Source: Phormidium willei BDU 130791
GTDB taxonomy: Bacteria > Cyanobacteriota > Cyanobacteriia > Cyanobacteriales > Geitlerinemataceae
NCBI GenBank assembly: GCA_001637315.1
Contig: LSZA01000009.1
Span: forward strand, 1-61,418
Direction of reading: 5' to 3'
Length of the DNA: 61,418 nt
The notes below the pieces were generated by a model. The model saw only the letters and a list, made by a program, of their open reading frames with translations, was not told the origin of the DNA and did no database searches. Below, piece by piece: positions 9,153 to 19,691 of this stretch; position 1 is the stretch's first letter, and each line of letters begins with the position of its first letter. Made by a program: the position numbers and the translations under genes.

Positions 9153-9695
9153 ATGTCTCGAATTGGCAAACGTCCTATACCCGTTCCGAAGAACGTCACC
9201 GTTAACATCGACGGACAAGCCGTGTCCGTCAAAGGTCCTCTAGGGGAACTCTCACGAGACTTCCCCCGCGAAGTTAGCTTCACCCAGGACGACGACGGAA
9301 CGCTCCTGGTGACCCGTCGCGACGAGTCCCGTCCATCCCGCGCTCGTCATGGACTCAGCCGTACCCTGTTAGCCAACATGGTCGATGGGGTCTCCAAAGG
9401 CTTTGAACGGCGACTCGAAATCCAAGGCGTGGGCTATCGTGCCCAAGTCCAAGGTCGGAAACTGATTCTCAATGTTGGCTACAGTCAACCCTTTGAGCTG
9501 ACCCCACCTGAGGGCATTGATATCAGCGTCGAAAATAACACCAACGTCATTGTTAAAGGGATTAACAAAGAAATCGTTGGCAACGTCGCCGCTCAAATTC
9601 GTGGCGTGCGTCCCCCTGAAGTCTATAAAGGCAAAGGGATTCGCTACGCTGGCGAACAAATCCGTCGTAAAGCTGGGAAAGCCGGAAAAAAATAA
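9153..9695 (+). CDS. rplF: 50S ribosomal protein L6
   Basis: L6 lies near the sarcin-ricin loop and the GTPase-factor site. The 180-aa product has the N-terminal MSRIGKRPIPVPKNVTV, two repeated L6 domains and the C-terminal RPPEVYKGKGIRYAGEQIRR. After the stop, TCAGGCTTTT occurs twice in the 78-nt spacer before rplR (about 9715 and 9739). Confidence 0.97.
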   Translation: MSRIGKRPIPVPKNVTVNIDGQAVSVKGPLGELSRDFPREVSFTQDDDGTLLVTRRDESRPSRARHGLSRTLLANMVDGVSKGFERRLEIQGVGYRAQVQGRKLILNVGYSQPFELTPPEGIDISVENNTNVIVKGINKEIVGNVAAQIRGVRPPEVYKGKGIRYAGEQIRRKAGKAGKK

Positions 9696-9773
9696 TTTCC
9701 TCTGGCAATGCCCTCAGGCTTTTAATTTCCCTTTACCTTCAGGCTTTTCAAACGCCGATTCCCTATTGTCACT

Positions 9774-10136
9774 ATGAAACTGACCCGAAAGCAGTCCACC
9801 CATCGCCGACATCGTCGGATTCGCCGTAAAGTGCAGGGAACCACGGAACGCCCGAGAGTGGCTGTCTTCCGTTCTAACCAGCACATTTATGTCCAGGCGA
9901 TTGATGATACCCAACATCACACCGTAGCCACCGCGTCCACCCTCGATCCCGATTTACGGGCCAACCTCTCGGGAAGCGCCACCTGTGAAGCTTCGGCAAA
10001 AGTGGGTGAACTTCTCGCCAAACGCCTTCAGGACAAAGGCATTGACAAAGTTGTATTCGATCGCGGGGGCAACCTCTATCACGGTCGAGTGCAAGCCTTA
10101 GCTGAAGCCGCTCGTGAAGCGGGTCTTCAGTTCTAA
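9774..10136 (+). CDS. rplR: 50S ribosomal protein L18
   Basis: L18 binds 5S rRNA with L5. The 120-aa chain starts at the ATG at 9774 and has the basic N-terminus [18 protein letters not shown], then [16 protein letters not shown], and ends in [20 protein letters not shown]. All are standard L18 features. Confidence 0.97.
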   Translation: MKLTRKQSTHRRHRRIRRKVQGTTERPRVAVFRSNQHIYVQAIDDTQHHTVATASTLDPDLRANLSGSATCEASAKVGELLAKRLQDKGIDKVVFDRGGNLYHGRVQALAEAAREAGLQF

Positions 10137-10174
10137 AACGTCTCTCAAACGTACTACGCACGACAGGATCCAAC

Positions 10175-10708
10175 ATGGCAGAACAACGCGATCGTCGCAA
10201 AAAAGGCAACCGTAACCGCGAAAAAGACTCCGAATGGCAAGAGCGCGTCGTCCAGATTCGCCGCGTCACCAAAGTGGTCAAGGGTGGTAAAAAACTCAGC
10301 TTCCGCGCCATTGTTGTCGTTGGTAATGAACGAGGACAAGTTGGTGTAGGTGTGGGTAAAGCCGGTGATGTCATCGGTGCCGTCAAAAAAGGCGTGGCCG
10401 ATGCCAAAAAACATACCGTTACCGTCCCCCTCAACAAAGCTAGTTCCATTCCCCACCGCATTAACGGAGAAGCTGGAGGCGCTCGTGTCATGATGCGTCC
10501 CGCGTCCGCCGGTACGGGGGTAATTGCCGGGGGAGCCGTTCGGACTGTCCTCGAATTAGCCGGTGTTCGTAACATCCTGGCTAAACAACTCGGGTCGAGT
10601 AACCCCCTAAACAATGCTCGGGCCGCCGTCGATGGACTCTCAGCCTTACGCACCTTTGGCGATGTGGCCAAAGAACGGGATATTCCGCTTGAGCAAGTCT
10701 TTTCCTAA
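10175..10708 (+). CDS. rpsE: 30S ribosomal protein S5
   Basis: S5 contributes to decoding accuracy and to the mRNA entry helicase site. The 177-aa product contains the double-stranded RNA-binding fold segment [20 protein letters not shown] and the C-terminal [17 protein letters not shown]. The N-terminal 25 residues form a highly charged extension ([15 protein letters not shown]). The gene is followed by an unusually long 127-nt spacer with no rpmD (L30). Confidence 0.97.
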   Translation: MAEQRDRRKKGNRNREKDSEWQERVVQIRRVTKVVKGGKKLSFRAIVVVGNERGQVGVGVGKAGDVIGAVKKGVADAKKHTVTVPLNKASSIPHRINGEAGGARVMMRPASAGTGVIAGGAVRTVLELAGVRNILAKQLGSSNPLNNARAAVDGLSALRTFGDVAKERDIPLEQVFS

Positions 10709-10810
10709 AGACCGCTCTAGTCCGAACTCAATCCCCAAATCCGGTTAACAGTTGACCCCAGGGTTCGCTGTTTCCTAACGGGCGACCCGATCGGCACGCC
10801 CCAACCAAAC

Positions 10811-10828
10811 TGTTCACTGTTCACTGTT
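10811..10828 (+). repeat. Short heptamer tandem repeat in the rpsE-rplO spacer
   Basis: Two and a half GTTCACT heptamers stand in tandem (TGTTCACTGTTCACTGTT), immediately before the rplO start. Heptanucleotide short tandem repeats are typical of cyanobacterial intergenic DNA. This one occupies the position where L30 is encoded in other bacteria. Confidence 0.6.
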
Positions 10829-10835
10829 ATACATC

Positions 10836-11330
10836 ATGAGATTACAAGACGTTCAGCCGCAACCCGGCTCTAAAAAACGCCGCCGTCGTCTCGGTCGTGG
10901 GATTGCTGCCGGACAAGGGGCAAGCTGCGGCAAAGGAATGCGCGGTCAAAAGTCTCGCTCCGGTGGTGGCACCCGACCGGGATTTGAAGGGGGTCAAATG
11001 CCTCTATACCGCCGCGTCCCGAAGCTCAAACACTTTACGGTTATTAATCCGAAACAGTACACTGTTGTTAATGTGGGTCAACTGGCCTCCCTCGACGCTA
11101 ACAGCGACGTCACCTTGGCCTCTGTGCTCGATGCAAAGATTGTTAACGCCGCCCAAGGTCCTCTAAAAATCTTAGGTGATGGTGAGTTGACAGTTGCTTT
11201 GACCGTGACAGCGGCGGCCTTTACTCAAAGTGCCCGTCAGAAAATTGAAGCCGCTGGCGGTCGCTGTGAACTCGTGACTGGGAACACCTCTGACAACAGC
11301 ACTCAAGCTGACAGCGCTGAGTCAAGATAG
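10836..11330 (+). CDS. rplO: 50S ribosomal protein L15
   Basis: L15 is a late-assembling 23S rRNA binder with a long basic extension. The 164-aa product has [20 protein letters not shown], then [20 protein letters not shown], the standard L15 signature. The final 20 residues ([17 protein letters not shown]) are a polar tail slightly longer than usual. The start is the ATG at 10836. Confidence 0.96.
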   Translation: MRLQDVQPQPGSKKRRRRLGRGIAAGQGASCGKGMRGQKSRSGGGTRPGFEGGQMPLYRRVPKLKHFTVINPKQYTVVNVGQLASLDANSDVTLASVLDAKIVNAAQGPLKILGDGELTVALTVTAAAFTQSARQKIEAAGGRCELVTGNTSDNSTQADSAESR

Positions 11331-11381
11331 GACAAGGACGATGGCAGCGACGCTCACAGGTATCAGCTAGAGGTTCCCGTT

Positions 11382-12683
11382 ATGGTAGTCAATCGAGATA
11401 AAGCGCCGACGGCTCAAGAAACATTTATGCAGATGGCCCAGGCGGCCGGTCTTCGCGGCCGCATCCTGGTGACCATCGGGTTAATTTTTGTGGTCCGCCT
11501 GGGAATTTATCTTCCAGTTCCCGGCATTGACCGAGTGCGCTTCGCCGCCGATTTGCAGGGTAGCCCCTTTTTGGGACTCCTGGATGCGTTTTCGGGGGGA
11601 GGGCTCCAAACCTTAGGGATTTTTGCCCTGGGGATTTTGCCCTTTATTAACGCCTCGATCGCCATTCAGCTCCTGACGGCGGCGTTGCCGACGTTGGAAG
11701 ATTTACAGAAAAACGAGGGGGAAGCCGGACGACGCAAGATTTCCCAGATTACTCGTTATATCGCCCTTGGGGTCGCGATTCTGCAAAGTATCGGTATCGC
11801 CCTCTGGACGAGTGCCTATGCCGATAATCCTGGGCCGCTGTTCGTGGCTCAGACCATGATTGCCCTCGTCACCGGCGCCATGTTCGTGATGTGGGTCTCG
11901 GAGTTAATTACCGAGCGTGGCATTGGCAATGGTGCCTCTCTGTTGATTTTTGTCAACATTGTGGCGGTGTTACCCGGTTCCTTGGGCAACACGATTCAGT
12001 TGGCTCAACAAGACCAATCGGTGGTTGGGCGCGTGATTCTGCTCTTACTGGTGTTCCTCATCACTATTGTTGGCATTGTCTTTGTCCAAGAAGGGGCTCG
12101 ACGCATTCCCATTATTTCGGCGCGTCGTCAGGTGGGTCGTCGTCTCTACCGTGAGCGCACCAACTATCTGCCGTTGCGTCTTAATCAGGGGGGCGTGATG
12201 CCGATCATTTTTGCGTCGAGTTTCCTGATTTTGCCGGGAATTATTGCTGGTGCAACCAACAATCCAACCTTGATTCGGATTTCTGAGTATCTCAGCCCCG
12301 GTGGTCCAACTCCCTGGCTCTATGCGGCGTTTTATCTAGTGTTGATTCTGTTTTTCAGTTATTTCTACGCGTCCTTAATTCTCAATCCTGTGGATTTGGC
12401 GCAGAACCTGAAAAAAATGGGATCGAGTATTCCCGGAATTCGTCCTGGACGGGCAACCAGTGAGTATATTGAGCGGATTCTTAATCGGTTAACCTTCTTA
12501 GGGGCCGTGTTCCTAGGTTTGGTGGCGACGGTGCCGACCGCTGTTGAGAGTGCAACTCGGGTGACGACGTTTCAAGGATTTGGGGCAACGTCCTTGTTGA
12601 TTTTGGTGGGGGTTGCCATTGAAACCGCCAAGCAAATTCAAACTTACGTCATCTCGCAACGATATGAAGGAATGGTGAAATAA
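11382..12683 (+). CDS. secY: Protein translocase subunit SecY
   Basis: SecY is the channel of the Sec translocon in the plasma and thylakoid membranes, acting with SecE, SecG and SecA. The 433-aa protein has about ten hydrophobic segments. Diagnostic stretches are PGIDRVRF, the plug region LGLLDAFSGGGLQ, the cytosolic loop QEGARRIPIISARRQVGRR and LPLRLNQGGVMPIIFASS. The location between rplO and adk is the classical spc operon arrangement. Confidence 0.97.
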   Translation: MVVNRDKAPTAQETFMQMAQAAGLRGRILVTIGLIFVVRLGIYLPVPGIDRVRFAADLQGSPFLGLLDAFSGGGLQTLGIFALGILPFINASIAIQLLTAALPTLEDLQKNEGEAGRRKISQITRYIALGVAILQSIGIALWTSAYADNPGPLFVAQTMIALVTGAMFVMWVSELITERGIGNGASLLIFVNIVAVLPGSLGNTIQLAQQDQSVVGRVILLLLVFLITIVGIVFVQEGARRIPIISARRQVGRRLYRERTNYLPLRLNQGGVMPIIFASSFLILPGIIAGATNNPTLIRISEYLSPGGPTPWLYAAFYLVLILFFSYFYASLILNPVDLAQNLKKMGSSIPGIRPGRATSEYIERILNRLTFLGAVFLGLVATVPTAVESATRVTTFQGFGATSLLILVGVAIETAKQIQTYVISQRYEGMVK

Positions 12684-12689
12684 AGAACT

Positions 12690-13241
12690 ATGCGTTTGAT
12701 TTTTTTGGGACCGCCAGGGGCGGGGAAAGGGACACAAGCACAACGAGTTTCTACGCGTTTGGGAATTCCTCATATTTCCACTGGAGATATTCTCCGCCAG
12801 GCGGTAGCGAATCAAACGCCCTTGGGACAAAAGGCGAAGGCCTATATGGACCGAGGGGATTTGGTTCCTGATGAGTTGATTTTGGGTTTGGTTCGGGAAC
12901 GACTCGAACAGGAGGATGCTCAACAGGGCTGGATTCTCGATGGGTTCCCGCGCAATTTGTCTCAGGCGAAGTTCTTGGATGAGTTGTTGGCTGAGATCGA
13001 TCAGGCCTGCGATCGCGCGGTGAATTTTACGGTTCCTGATGAGGATATTGTGCAGCGACTGTTGGCTCGGGGGCGTCAGGATGATCAAGAGGAGACGATT
13101 CGTCATCGCCTGACGGTGTATCGCCAAGCTACGGCGCCTTTGATTGAGTTTTATGAGCAACAGTCGCGCTTGGTCTCGATCGATGGTAGTCAGGAGATGA
13201 ATGCCGTCACCGAACATCTCAGTCAAAATCTGGCGGCGTGA
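12690..13241 (+). CDS. adk: Adenylate kinase
   Basis: Adk interconverts ATP, AMP and ADP in the cytosol. The 183-aa chain has the P-loop [10 protein letters not shown] at residues 7-16, the AMP-binding STGDILR segment, [10 protein letters not shown], and a short LID region ([17 protein letters not shown]) without zinc-binding cysteines, that is, the short form. It starts 6 nt after secY, so the pair is co-transcribed and perhaps coupled. It is followed by a 144-nt gap holding a CCCAGG/CCTGGG hairpin (13305-13321). Confidence 0.97.
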   Translation: MRLIFLGPPGAGKGTQAQRVSTRLGIPHISTGDILRQAVANQTPLGQKAKAYMDRGDLVPDELILGLVRERLEQEDAQQGWILDGFPRNLSQAKFLDELLAEIDQACDRAVNFTVPDEDIVQRLLARGRQDDQEETIRHRLTVYRQATAPLIEFYEQQSRLVSIDGSQEMNAVTEHLSQNLAA

Positions 13242-13385
13242 TACTAATCGTGAGGATTTGTCAAGGTATTTTACCTGATTTTTTGATAAAAATTTGATAA
13301 AATACCCAGGGAAATCCTGGGGAGCGATGGCAGTCCCCGCACGTTTCCCGAGCGCCCCAAGTTGTTGAATTGAAAGGAGACCTAC

Positions 13386-13610
13386 GTGGCTAAACAAGAC
13401 CTCATCGAGATGGAAGGAACCGTAACCGAGTCCCTTCCCAACGCAATGTTTCGAGTCGATCTCGATAACGGCTTTAACGTTCTGGCCCACATTTCTGGGA
13501 AGATTCGCCGCAATTACATCAAAATTCTGCCCGGCGATCGCGTCAAAGTCGAACTAACGCCCTATGACCTCGAAAAAGGTCGTATCACCTACCGCCTGCG
13601 GAAAAAATAA
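13386..13610 (+). CDS. infA: Translation initiation factor IF-1
   Basis: IF-1 is an OB-fold protein that occupies the A site of the 30S subunit during initiation. The 74-aa product starts with GTG at 13386 after an AAAGGAGA ribosome binding site. The sequence [17 protein letters not shown] and the end [16 protein letters not shown] are canonical. The upstream AT-rich stretch (13268-13305) could host its own promoter. Confidence 0.97.
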   Translation: MAKQDLIEMEGTVTESLPNAMFRVDLDNGFNVLAHISGKIRRNYIKILPGDRVKVELTPYDLEKGRITYRLRKK

Positions 13611-13746
13611 CTGAGAGTTGGCATCTCAGGGAACTTCCCTCGCTTCAGCAGCGCGTCACAAACGGCTCCATCAGGAGTCGGTTTCCCTGTCGCGAAACCT
13701 GAAAATCAGTTATAATATCAAGTTTGTAAGTATTGCAACCGAAGTC

Positions 13747-13860
13747 ATGAAAGTTCGAGCATCAGTCCGCAAAATGTGCGAAAAGTGTCGCGTAATCCGA
13801 CGACGCGGACGCGTTATGGTTATTTGCACAAATCCTAAGCACAAACAACGTCAGGGCTAA
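13747..13860 (+). CDS. rpmJ: 50S ribosomal protein L36
   Basis: L36 is the smallest ribosomal protein (37 aa here). The start at 13747 gives [20 protein letters not shown]. It keeps the zinc ribbon ligands: CxxC (C11, C14), then C27 and H32. Longer in-frame upstream sequence is spacer. It lies between infA and rpsM as usual. Confidence 0.95.
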   Translation: MKVRASVRKMCEKCRVIRRRGRVMVICTNPKHKQRQG

Positions 13861-13988
13861 CAATTTTCATCGGCCCCCACCCAAGTCTCATCCCTATCAT
13901 ACCGCTAAAAAATCACCGAAAGGGCGGAGTTGGGTGAGAACGACCCCCACCCAGGTAACACCACTGAATTTCATCATAAGGAAAAAAC

Positions 13989-14372
13989 ATGGCACGGATT
14001 GCTGGAGTTGACCTCCCCCGCGACAAACGCATTGAAATTGGACTGACCTATATTTACGGCATTGGCCTAAAGCGATCGCAAGCGATCTTAGAAGCAACGG
14101 GCGTCAACCCCGACACCCGCGTCAAAGATCTCAGCGATAGCGATGTTGCCAGCCTGCGGCAACATATCGAAGCCACCTACCAAATCGAAGGGGATTTACG
14201 TCGTTGGGAAACGATGAACGTCAAACGACTCGTGGATATCGGCTGTTATCGCGGTCGTCGTCACCGGATGGGACTGCCCGTACGGGGACAACGTACTCGT
14301 ACCAACGGTCGGACCCGTCGCGGCACCCGTCGCACCGTTGCCGGTAAGAAAAAACCCGGTCTGAAAAAATAA
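13989..14372 (+). CDS. rpsM: 30S ribosomal protein S13
   Basis: S13 in the 30S head contacts P-site tRNA and forms bridge B1. The 127-aa product has [26 protein letters not shown] at the start (ATG 13989, preceded by AAGGAAA) and the basic C-terminal tail [19 protein letters not shown] that reaches the P site. Confidence 0.97.
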   Translation: MARIAGVDLPRDKRIEIGLTYIYGIGLKRSQAILEATGVNPDTRVKDLSDSDVASLRQHIEATYQIEGDLRRWETMNVKRLVDIGCYRGRRHRMGLPVRGQRTRTNGRTRRGTRRTVAGKKKPGLKK

Positions 14373-14490
14373 GTCCGATTCAAATCCCACTACTCGTCGT
14401 TAGAGTCCCCTCTCCCTAAGAGGTTCTCGACTCTGCCTCGACCCTTGTCGCCAACTCACCGCGAACCTAACTCCTAACCACAACCTAACT

Positions 14491-14883
14491 ATGGCCAGAC
14501 AACCCAAAAAATCCGGTCCACGGAAGCAAAAGCGTAACGTCCCCAACGGCGTTGCCTACATTCAATCCACCTTTAACAACACCATCGTCACCATCACCGA
14601 CGCTCGCGGCGAAGTGATTTCTTGGGCTTCTGCCGGGTCCAGTGGCTTCAAAGGGGCCAAAAAAGGCACTCCCTATGCCGCCCAAACCGCCGCCGAAAGT
14701 GCCGCTCGTCGTGCCGGTGACCAAGGAATGCGTCAAATTGAAGTCATGGTAAACGGCCCCGGTGCTGGTCGTGAAACAGCCATCCGTGCTTTACAAGGGG
14801 CGGGTTTAGAAATTACCCTGATTCGCGATATCACCCCCATTCCACATAACGGCTGTCGTCCCCCCAAACGGCGACGAGTCTAA
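14491..14883 (+). CDS. rpsK: 30S ribosomal protein S11
   Basis: S11 forms the 30S platform near the E site. The 130-aa chain shows [20 protein letters not shown], the [19 protein letters not shown] block and the C-terminal [18 protein letters not shown], all conserved. The spacer from rpsM is 118 nt. Confidence 0.97.
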   Translation: MARQPKKSGPRKQKRNVPNGVAYIQSTFNNTIVTITDARGEVISWASAGSSGFKGAKKGTPYAAQTAAESAARRAGDQGMRQIEVMVNGPGAGRETAIRALQGAGLEITLIRDITPIPHNGCRPPKRRRV

Positions 14884-14959
14884 CCGTGAGCATCGAGCAG
14901 ACCCTGTCTCAACATGCACCAAGCTTCACATGGGGAATCAGTATTCGGGAGGTCACGCC

Positions 14960-15901
14960 GTGGCGCAGTTTCAAATTGAATGTGTTGAAAGTAACACTGA
15001 AAAAGACCAAGGACAATATGGGAAGTTCACGGTCGAAGCCCTAGAACGGGGACAAGGAACCACCGTAGGGAATGCCCTACGGCGAGTTCTGTTGTCTAAC
15101 ATTGAAGGGACCGCCATTACGGCTGTCCGCATTGCTGGGGTTAACCATGAGTTCGCCACCATTCCGGGGGTTCGCGAGGATGTCCTGGAAATCTTACTCA
15201 ACATGAAAGAGGTGGTTCTGAAAAACCACGGGGGTCAGCCCCACATCGGCCGTTTGATGGTTCAAGGACCGGCGATGGTCAGTGCGGAGCATTTTGATCT
15301 CCCCTCGGAGGTTGAACCGACCTCAGCCAACCAGTACATCGCCACCTTGGCTGAAGGGGCGACCCTGGAGATGGAGTTCAAAATTGAAACCGGAACCGGC
15401 TATCGCTCCGTCGATCGCAGCCGGGATGAAGGTGGCTCCCTCGATTTTCTGCAAATCGACGCCGTGTTTATGCCGGTGCGCAAAGTGAACTACACGGTAG
15501 AAGATGCGCGCATTGGTGGCTCCCTCGATAAAGATCGGCTGGTCTTGGAAATTTGGACCAATGGGAGTATTTCCCCCCAGGAAGCCCTCAGTCAAGCGGC
15601 CGGGATCTTGGTAGAGTTGTTTACGCCTCTGCAAGATATTACTCTCGAATCTCTCAAAGACGATTACACCCCCGACGAAGACCCCACCAGCCAAATTCCC
15701 ATCGAGGAATTGCAACTGTCAGTTCGGGCTTATAACTGTCTCAAACGGGCTCAGATCAACTCCGTGGCCGATTTGTTGGATTATTCCCAAGAAGATCTCT
15801 TAGAAATTAAGAACTTTGGTCAAAAATCAGCTGAAGAGGTGATCGATGCGCTTCAACAACGCTTAGGGATTACCCTCCCTCAAGAAAAGGCCAAAGCCTA
15901 A
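14960..15901 (+). CDS. rpoA: DNA-directed RNA polymerase subunit alpha
   Basis: RpoA nucleates RNA polymerase assembly, and its C-terminal domain binds UP elements and activators. I choose the GTG at 14960 (MAQFQIECVES), preceded by GGGAGG at the right distance, giving 313 aa; an ATG 30 nt upstream is in frame but less typical. The N-terminal dimerisation domain includes TVGNALRRVLLSNIEG. The alpha-CTD (about residues 240-310) includes KNFGQKSAEEVIDALQQRLG. Confidence 0.97.
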   Translation: MAQFQIECVESNTEKDQGQYGKFTVEALERGQGTTVGNALRRVLLSNIEGTAITAVRIAGVNHEFATIPGVREDVLEILLNMKEVVLKNHGGQPHIGRLMVQGPAMVSAEHFDLPSEVEPTSANQYIATLAEGATLEMEFKIETGTGYRSVDRSRDEGGSLDFLQIDAVFMPVRKVNYTVEDARIGGSLDKDRLVLEIWTNGSISPQEALSQAAGILVELFTPLQDITLESLKDDYTPDEDPTSQIPIEELQLSVRAYNCLKRAQINSVADLLDYSQEDLLEIKNFGQKSAEEVIDALQQRLGITLPQEKAKA

Positions 15902-15940
15902 GTTTCTCTGTCGTTTAGCTCAAGGTTAGCTCAAAGTCTT

Positions 15941-16291
15941 ATGCGTCACTCTTGTCGTGTCCCTCAACTCGGTAAACCTGCCGATCAGCGAAAAGCCCTA
16001 TTGCGATCGCTGACCACTGAGTTGATTCGTCATGGACGAATCACCACCACCAAAACTCGGGCCAAAGCCGTTCGCTCCGAAGCCGAACAGATGATCAGCT
16101 TGGCCAAAGAAGGAACCCTGGCGGCTCGCCGTCGAGCGTTGGGGTATCTGTACGATCCCCAATTGGTTCATGCCCTCTTTGCTGGGGTCAGTGAACGCTA
16201 TGGGAATCGCAATGGCGGCTATACCCGCATCCTGCGCACCGTGAGTCGTCGCGGTGATAACGCGGAGATGGCGATTATCGAATTGGTCTAA
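15941..16291 (+). CDS. rplQ: 50S ribosomal protein L17
   Basis: L17 lies at the tunnel exit on the solvent side. The 116-aa product begins [29 protein letters not shown] and contains the [20 protein letters not shown] segment typical of L17. It follows rpoA by 39 nt, and truA begins 4 nt after it. Confidence 0.97.
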   Translation: MRHSCRVPQLGKPADQRKALLRSLTTELIRHGRITTTKTRAKAVRSEAEQMISLAKEGTLAARRRALGYLYDPQLVHALFAGVSERYGNRNGGYTRILRTVSRRGDNAEMAIIELV

Positions 16292-16295
16292 ATTC

Positions 16296-17141
16296 ATGGG
16301 CGATCGCGTTCCGATGCCAACCCAGCGGGTGGCCCTGGTGGTTCAATACCTTGGTCATCCCTTCTATGGTTGGCAACGACAACCCCATCATCGGACGGTT
16401 CAGGAAGAGCTCGAAACGGCGATCGCCAAGGTCCTAGGCTATCGGGTCACCATCCACGCCGCTGGGCGCACGGATACTGGGGTTCACGCCGCCGCCCAGG
16501 TTGTCCATGTCGATCTCAACAGTCCCATTCCTGCCCACAAATGGGCCGTGGTGCTCAATAATACCCTCCCAGAAGGGATTCTCATTCGCGCCTCCGCCCC
16601 GGTCAGTTTTGACTGGCACGCCCGCTTTTCAGCAACTTGGCGGCGTTATCGGTATCTGTTATACACCGCAGCCCGTCCTAACTTGTTTATCGAACCGTTT
16701 GTCTGGCATTACTATCGCGAACCCATCGATGAACAACGGATTCGGGCCGCATTGACCCCCCTCCTAGGTCGTCAGCATCTGTCCGCCTTTCGTCGCGCCG
16801 GATCTCCTCGTCCCCACTCTTGGGTGGATGTACAAGAGGTCTTATGCCAGCGACATGGACCCATGGTCTGCCTAGAAGTCCAAGCCAGTGGATTTCTCTA
16901 TGGCATGATGCGCTTACTGGTGGGGATGTTGGTTCAGGTGGCAACCGGACGGCGATCGCTCGACGAATTCCAGAATATCTGGAAACAGGAACGGCGGGAA
17001 GCTGTCAAATATGCCGCCCCGGCCAAGGGACTATGCCTCTTAAATGTGGGCTATCCCGAGAGTCCGTTCCCAGACGAGGCGCGATCGCAAGCCATGCCTC
17101 ACTTCCTATTTGACCCCTTATCCATCACGCCAGATCATTAG
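16296..17141 (+). CDS. truA: tRNA pseudouridine(38-40) synthase TruA
   Basis: TruA converts uridines 38-40 of the tRNA anticodon arm to pseudouridine. I start at the ATG at 16296 ([20 protein letters not shown], 281 aa); the ATG at 16314 is equally possible. The catalytic aspartate lies in [11 protein letters not shown]. Later conserved segments are [13 protein letters not shown] and [20 protein letters not shown]. The gap to rplM is only 2 nt, so it is part of the ribosomal operon. Confidence 0.95.
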   Translation: MGDRVPMPTQRVALVVQYLGHPFYGWQRQPHHRTVQEELETAIAKVLGYRVTIHAAGRTDTGVHAAAQVVHVDLNSPIPAHKWAVVLNNTLPEGILIRASAPVSFDWHARFSATWRRYRYLLYTAARPNLFIEPFVWHYYREPIDEQRIRAALTPLLGRQHLSAFRRAGSPRPHSWVDVQEVLCQRHGPMVCLEVQASGFLYGMMRLLVGMLVQVATGRRSLDEFQNIWKQERREAVKYAAPAKGLCLLNVGYPESPFPDEARSQAMPHFLFDPLSITPDH

Positions 17142-17143
17142 TT

Positions 17144-17599
17144 ATGACTGCAAAAACCCATATCCCACCCGTTGATTCTCTCGATCGCCAATGGTATGTC
17201 ATTGACGCGACGAACCAACGCCTCGGCAGACTCGCCAGTGAAGTGGCTCAAATCCTGCGAGGCAAAAATAAAGCCAATTACACCCCCCACATGGATGTCG
17301 GCGATTTCGTCATTATCATTAATGCCGAAAAAGTTGCCGTCACCGGTAAAAAAAGCTCCCAGAAGCTCTATCGCCGCCACTCCGGTCGCCCCGGTGGTAT
17401 GAAGGTCGAAACCTTCGCCAAACTACAGGCTCGCCTTCCTGAGCGAATTATCGAGAAGGCCATTAAAGGCATGTTGCCCAAACAAGCCCTCGGTCGGCAA
17501 CTCTTTACCAAGCTCAAAGTCTATCGGGGACCCAACCATCCCCATGATGCTCAAAAGCCTCAAACCCTCGTCCTTGACACCAATACTGGAGAGAACTAA
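17144..17599 (+). CDS. rplM: 50S ribosomal protein L13
   Basis: L13 is an early assembly protein of the 50S subunit. The 151-aa product has [21 protein letters not shown] at the N-terminus, [16 protein letters not shown], and [19 protein letters not shown]. Its stop codon overlaps the rpsI start by one base (TAATG), a classic coupling arrangement. Confidence 0.97.
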   Translation: MTAKTHIPPVDSLDRQWYVIDATNQRLGRLASEVAQILRGKNKANYTPHMDVGDFVIIINAEKVAVTGKKSSQKLYRRHSGRPGGMKVETFAKLQARLPERIIEKAIKGMLPKQALGRQLFTKLKVYRGPNHPHDAQKPQTLVLDTNTGEN

Positions 17600-18006
17600 T
17601 GGAAACTGACCAAAACCGCGTTGTATATTGGGGAACCGGACGACGCAAAGAAGCCGTTGCCCGTGTTCGTCTCGTGCCTGGAGATGGCCAACTCGTCGTT
17701 AACAAGAAACCCGGCGATCTCTATTTACAGTTCAACCCCACCTATATTTCTAGTGCTAAGGCTCCCTTGGAAACCTTGGGCCTGGAAAATGAATACGATA
17801 TCCTGGTGACGGTTCAAGGCGGTGGCTTAACCGGACAAGCCGACGCCATTCGTCTCGGGGTGGCTCGGGCCTTGTGCAAACTCGATCCCGATAACCGTCA
17901 GCCTCTGAAGATTGAAGGCTATCTCACCCGTGACCCCCGCGCCAAAGAGCGGAAGAAATACGGCTTGCGCAAAGCTCGTAAAGCGCCTCAATACTCCAAA
18001 CGTTAA
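17599..18006 (+). CDS. rpsI: 30S ribosomal protein S9
   Basis: S9 inserts its C-terminal tail into the P site, where the terminal arginine contacts tRNA. The 135-aa chain has [40 protein letters not shown] and the conserved end [12 protein letters not shown]. It starts within the rplM stop codon. Confidence 0.97.
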   Translation: METDQNRVVYWGTGRRKEAVARVRLVPGDGQLVVNKKPGDLYLQFNPTYISSAKAPLETLGLENEYDILVTVQGGGLTGQADAIRLGVARALCKLDPDNRQPLKIEGYLTRDPRAKERKKYGLRKARKAPQYSKR

Positions 18007-18023
18007 GAGCGGGTTTGGGTTCT

Positions 18024-18057
18024 CCTTCGTCAAGGTCACGTTGCTGACGGACGAAGG
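18024..18057 (+). promoter_or_regulatory. Two-tier hairpin between rpsI and rpmE
   Basis: CCTTCGTC (18024-18031) pairs with GACGAAGG (18050-18057), and inside it GTCA (18035-18038) pairs with TGAC (18045-18048). No T tract follows, so a simple terminator is not obvious. It lies in a 183-nt spacer upstream of rpmE and may be a processing site or a leader element of the L31 mRNA. Confidence 0.4.
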
Positions 18058-18189
18058 GGAATTCGCGTTAAAATGGCCACGACTGGCTAGGTTAAACAGC
18101 GCCTCAGATAGCGCAACGCAGCCCCCTCACGAAAGACCGGCTCTAGTTCGGTTTTTATTCACCCCCTGCATTCAAAAGAGATTAGAATC

Positions 18190-18426
18190 ATGCCCAAAGA
18201 AGGAATTCACCCCGACTGGTACCCCGATGCCAAGGTGTATTGTAACGGTGAGTTAGTGATGACCGTTGGTGCAACTCAACCGGAAATCCATGTGGATGTT
18301 TGGTCTGGGAATCATCCGTTTTACACCGGTAACCAGAAGATTATTGATACGGAAGGACGGGTTGAGCGCTTCTTGCGTAAGTATGGTATGACCGATACTC
18401 GTGAAGAAAGCGATTCTCAGTCTTAG
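18190..18426 (+). CDS. rpmE: 50S ribosomal protein L31 (zinc-free type)
   Basis: L31 bridges the two subunits. The 78-aa product begins MPKEGIHPDWYPDAKVYCNGE. Zinc-binding L31 proteins have four cysteines; here only one (in VYCNG) is left, and the second site reads VWSGNHPFYTG, so this is the zinc-independent form. The C-terminal GRVERFLRKYGM is standard. A hairpin-containing 183-nt spacer separates it from rpsI. Confidence 0.95.
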   Translation: MPKEGIHPDWYPDAKVYCNGELVMTVGATQPEIHVDVWSGNHPFYTGNQKIIDTEGRVERFLRKYGMTDTREESDSQS

Positions 18427-18558
18427 CTAGCCCCCGTTTTTGGGTACGATTGCGGTTCGGTGCACGCTTTGCGATGGCCGCGATCGCTACCCTCTTTTTT
18501 TTCATCAACGGCGCGACCCGCAACTCCGTCACATTTTGAGAGAGCATCCAAGGGCATT

Positions 18559-19668
18559 ATGGCTGAACAGTATTTATTAGACAAACTCAAATCCGTTGCA
18601 CAAACGTTTCAGGAATTAACGAAACGGATGGCTGATCCTGATGTGGCTAGGGATCCCGATGAGTTTCAAAAAGTGGCTAAGGCCCGGGCCTCTCTCGAAG
18701 AAACTGTCCTCACCTATGAGAAGTGGCAGCAGTTAACCCAGGAACTCAAGGGGGCCGAACAAGTGGTGAAAGACTCTAGCGGTGATCCTGAGATGCGGGA
18801 GATGGCTGTGCTCGAAGTTGAGGAGTTGCAAGCAGAAATTCAACGCCTTGAAGATCGCCTTAAGGTGTTGCTATTACCCCGCGATCCCAATGATGATAAG
18901 AACATCATGTTGGAGATTCGCGCTGGAACCGGTGGCGATGAAGCCGGAATTTGGGCCGGGGATTTGGTGCGGATTTATTCGCGCTATGCGGAAGGCCAAC
19001 GCTGGAAAGTGGCGTTACTGAGTGAGTCTCCGGCGGATATGGGAGGCTTTAAGGAAGCGATTTTAGAGATTAAGGGCGATTCGGTGTACAGTAAGCTCAA
19101 GTTTGAGGCTGGGGTTCACCGGGTGCAGCGAGTTCCGGCGACAGAAGCTGGGGGACGGGTGCATACGTCGACGGCCACGGTGGCGGTGATGCCGGAAGTG
19201 GATGATGTAGAGATTAAGATTGATCCCAAGGATATTGAGATGTCGACGGCCCGTTCTGGGGGGGCCGGTGGCCAGAATGTGAACAAGGTGGAAACGGCGG
19301 TGGATTTGTTCCACAAGCCGACGGGGATTCGTATTTTCTGTACGGAGGAGCGATCGCAGTTACAGAACCGAGAACGAGCGTTACAGATTCTGCGCGCGAA
19401 GCTGTATGAGATGAAGTTACGGGAACAGAAGGAGGCGGTGACGTCGATGCGGCGGTCTCAAGTGGGGACTGGGGCGCGATCGGAGAAAATTCGCACGTAT
19501 AATTATAAGGATACTCGGGTGACGGATCACCGTTTGGGTCAAAACTTCAATCTCGATTCGGTGTTGGAGGGAGATATTGAGCCAGTGGTGCAGGCTTGTA
19601 TTACTCAGGATCAACAGGAGAGTTTGGAACGGTTGGCGGAAGCGAGTAATACACCGACGTCGGTTTAA
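18559..19668 (+). CDS. prfA: Peptide chain release factor 1
   Basis: RF1 terminates translation at UAA and UAG. The start is the ATG at 18559 ([17 protein letters not shown]), giving 369 aa; the in-frame sequence upstream is not coding-like. The GGQ motif that triggers peptidyl-tRNA hydrolysis is in [17 protein letters not shown], and the [14 protein letters not shown] block is typical. It closes the ribosomal cluster. Confidence 0.97.
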   Translation: MAEQYLLDKLKSVAQTFQELTKRMADPDVARDPDEFQKVAKARASLEETVLTYEKWQQLTQELKGAEQVVKDSSGDPEMREMAVLEVEELQAEIQRLEDRLKVLLLPRDPNDDKNIMLEIRAGTGGDEAGIWAGDLVRIYSRYAEGQRWKVALLSESPADMGGFKEAILEIKGDSVYSKLKFEAGVHRVQRVPATEAGGRVHTSTATVAVMPEVDDVEIKIDPKDIEMSTARSGGAGGQNVNKVETAVDLFHKPTGIRIFCTEERSQLQNRERALQILRAKLYEMKLREQKEAVTSMRRSQVGTGARSEKIRTYNYKDTRVTDHRLGQNFNLDSVLEGDIEPVVQACITQDQQESLERLAEASNTPTSV

Positions 19669-19691
19669 CTGTTCCAACTCACTCATCGCAG

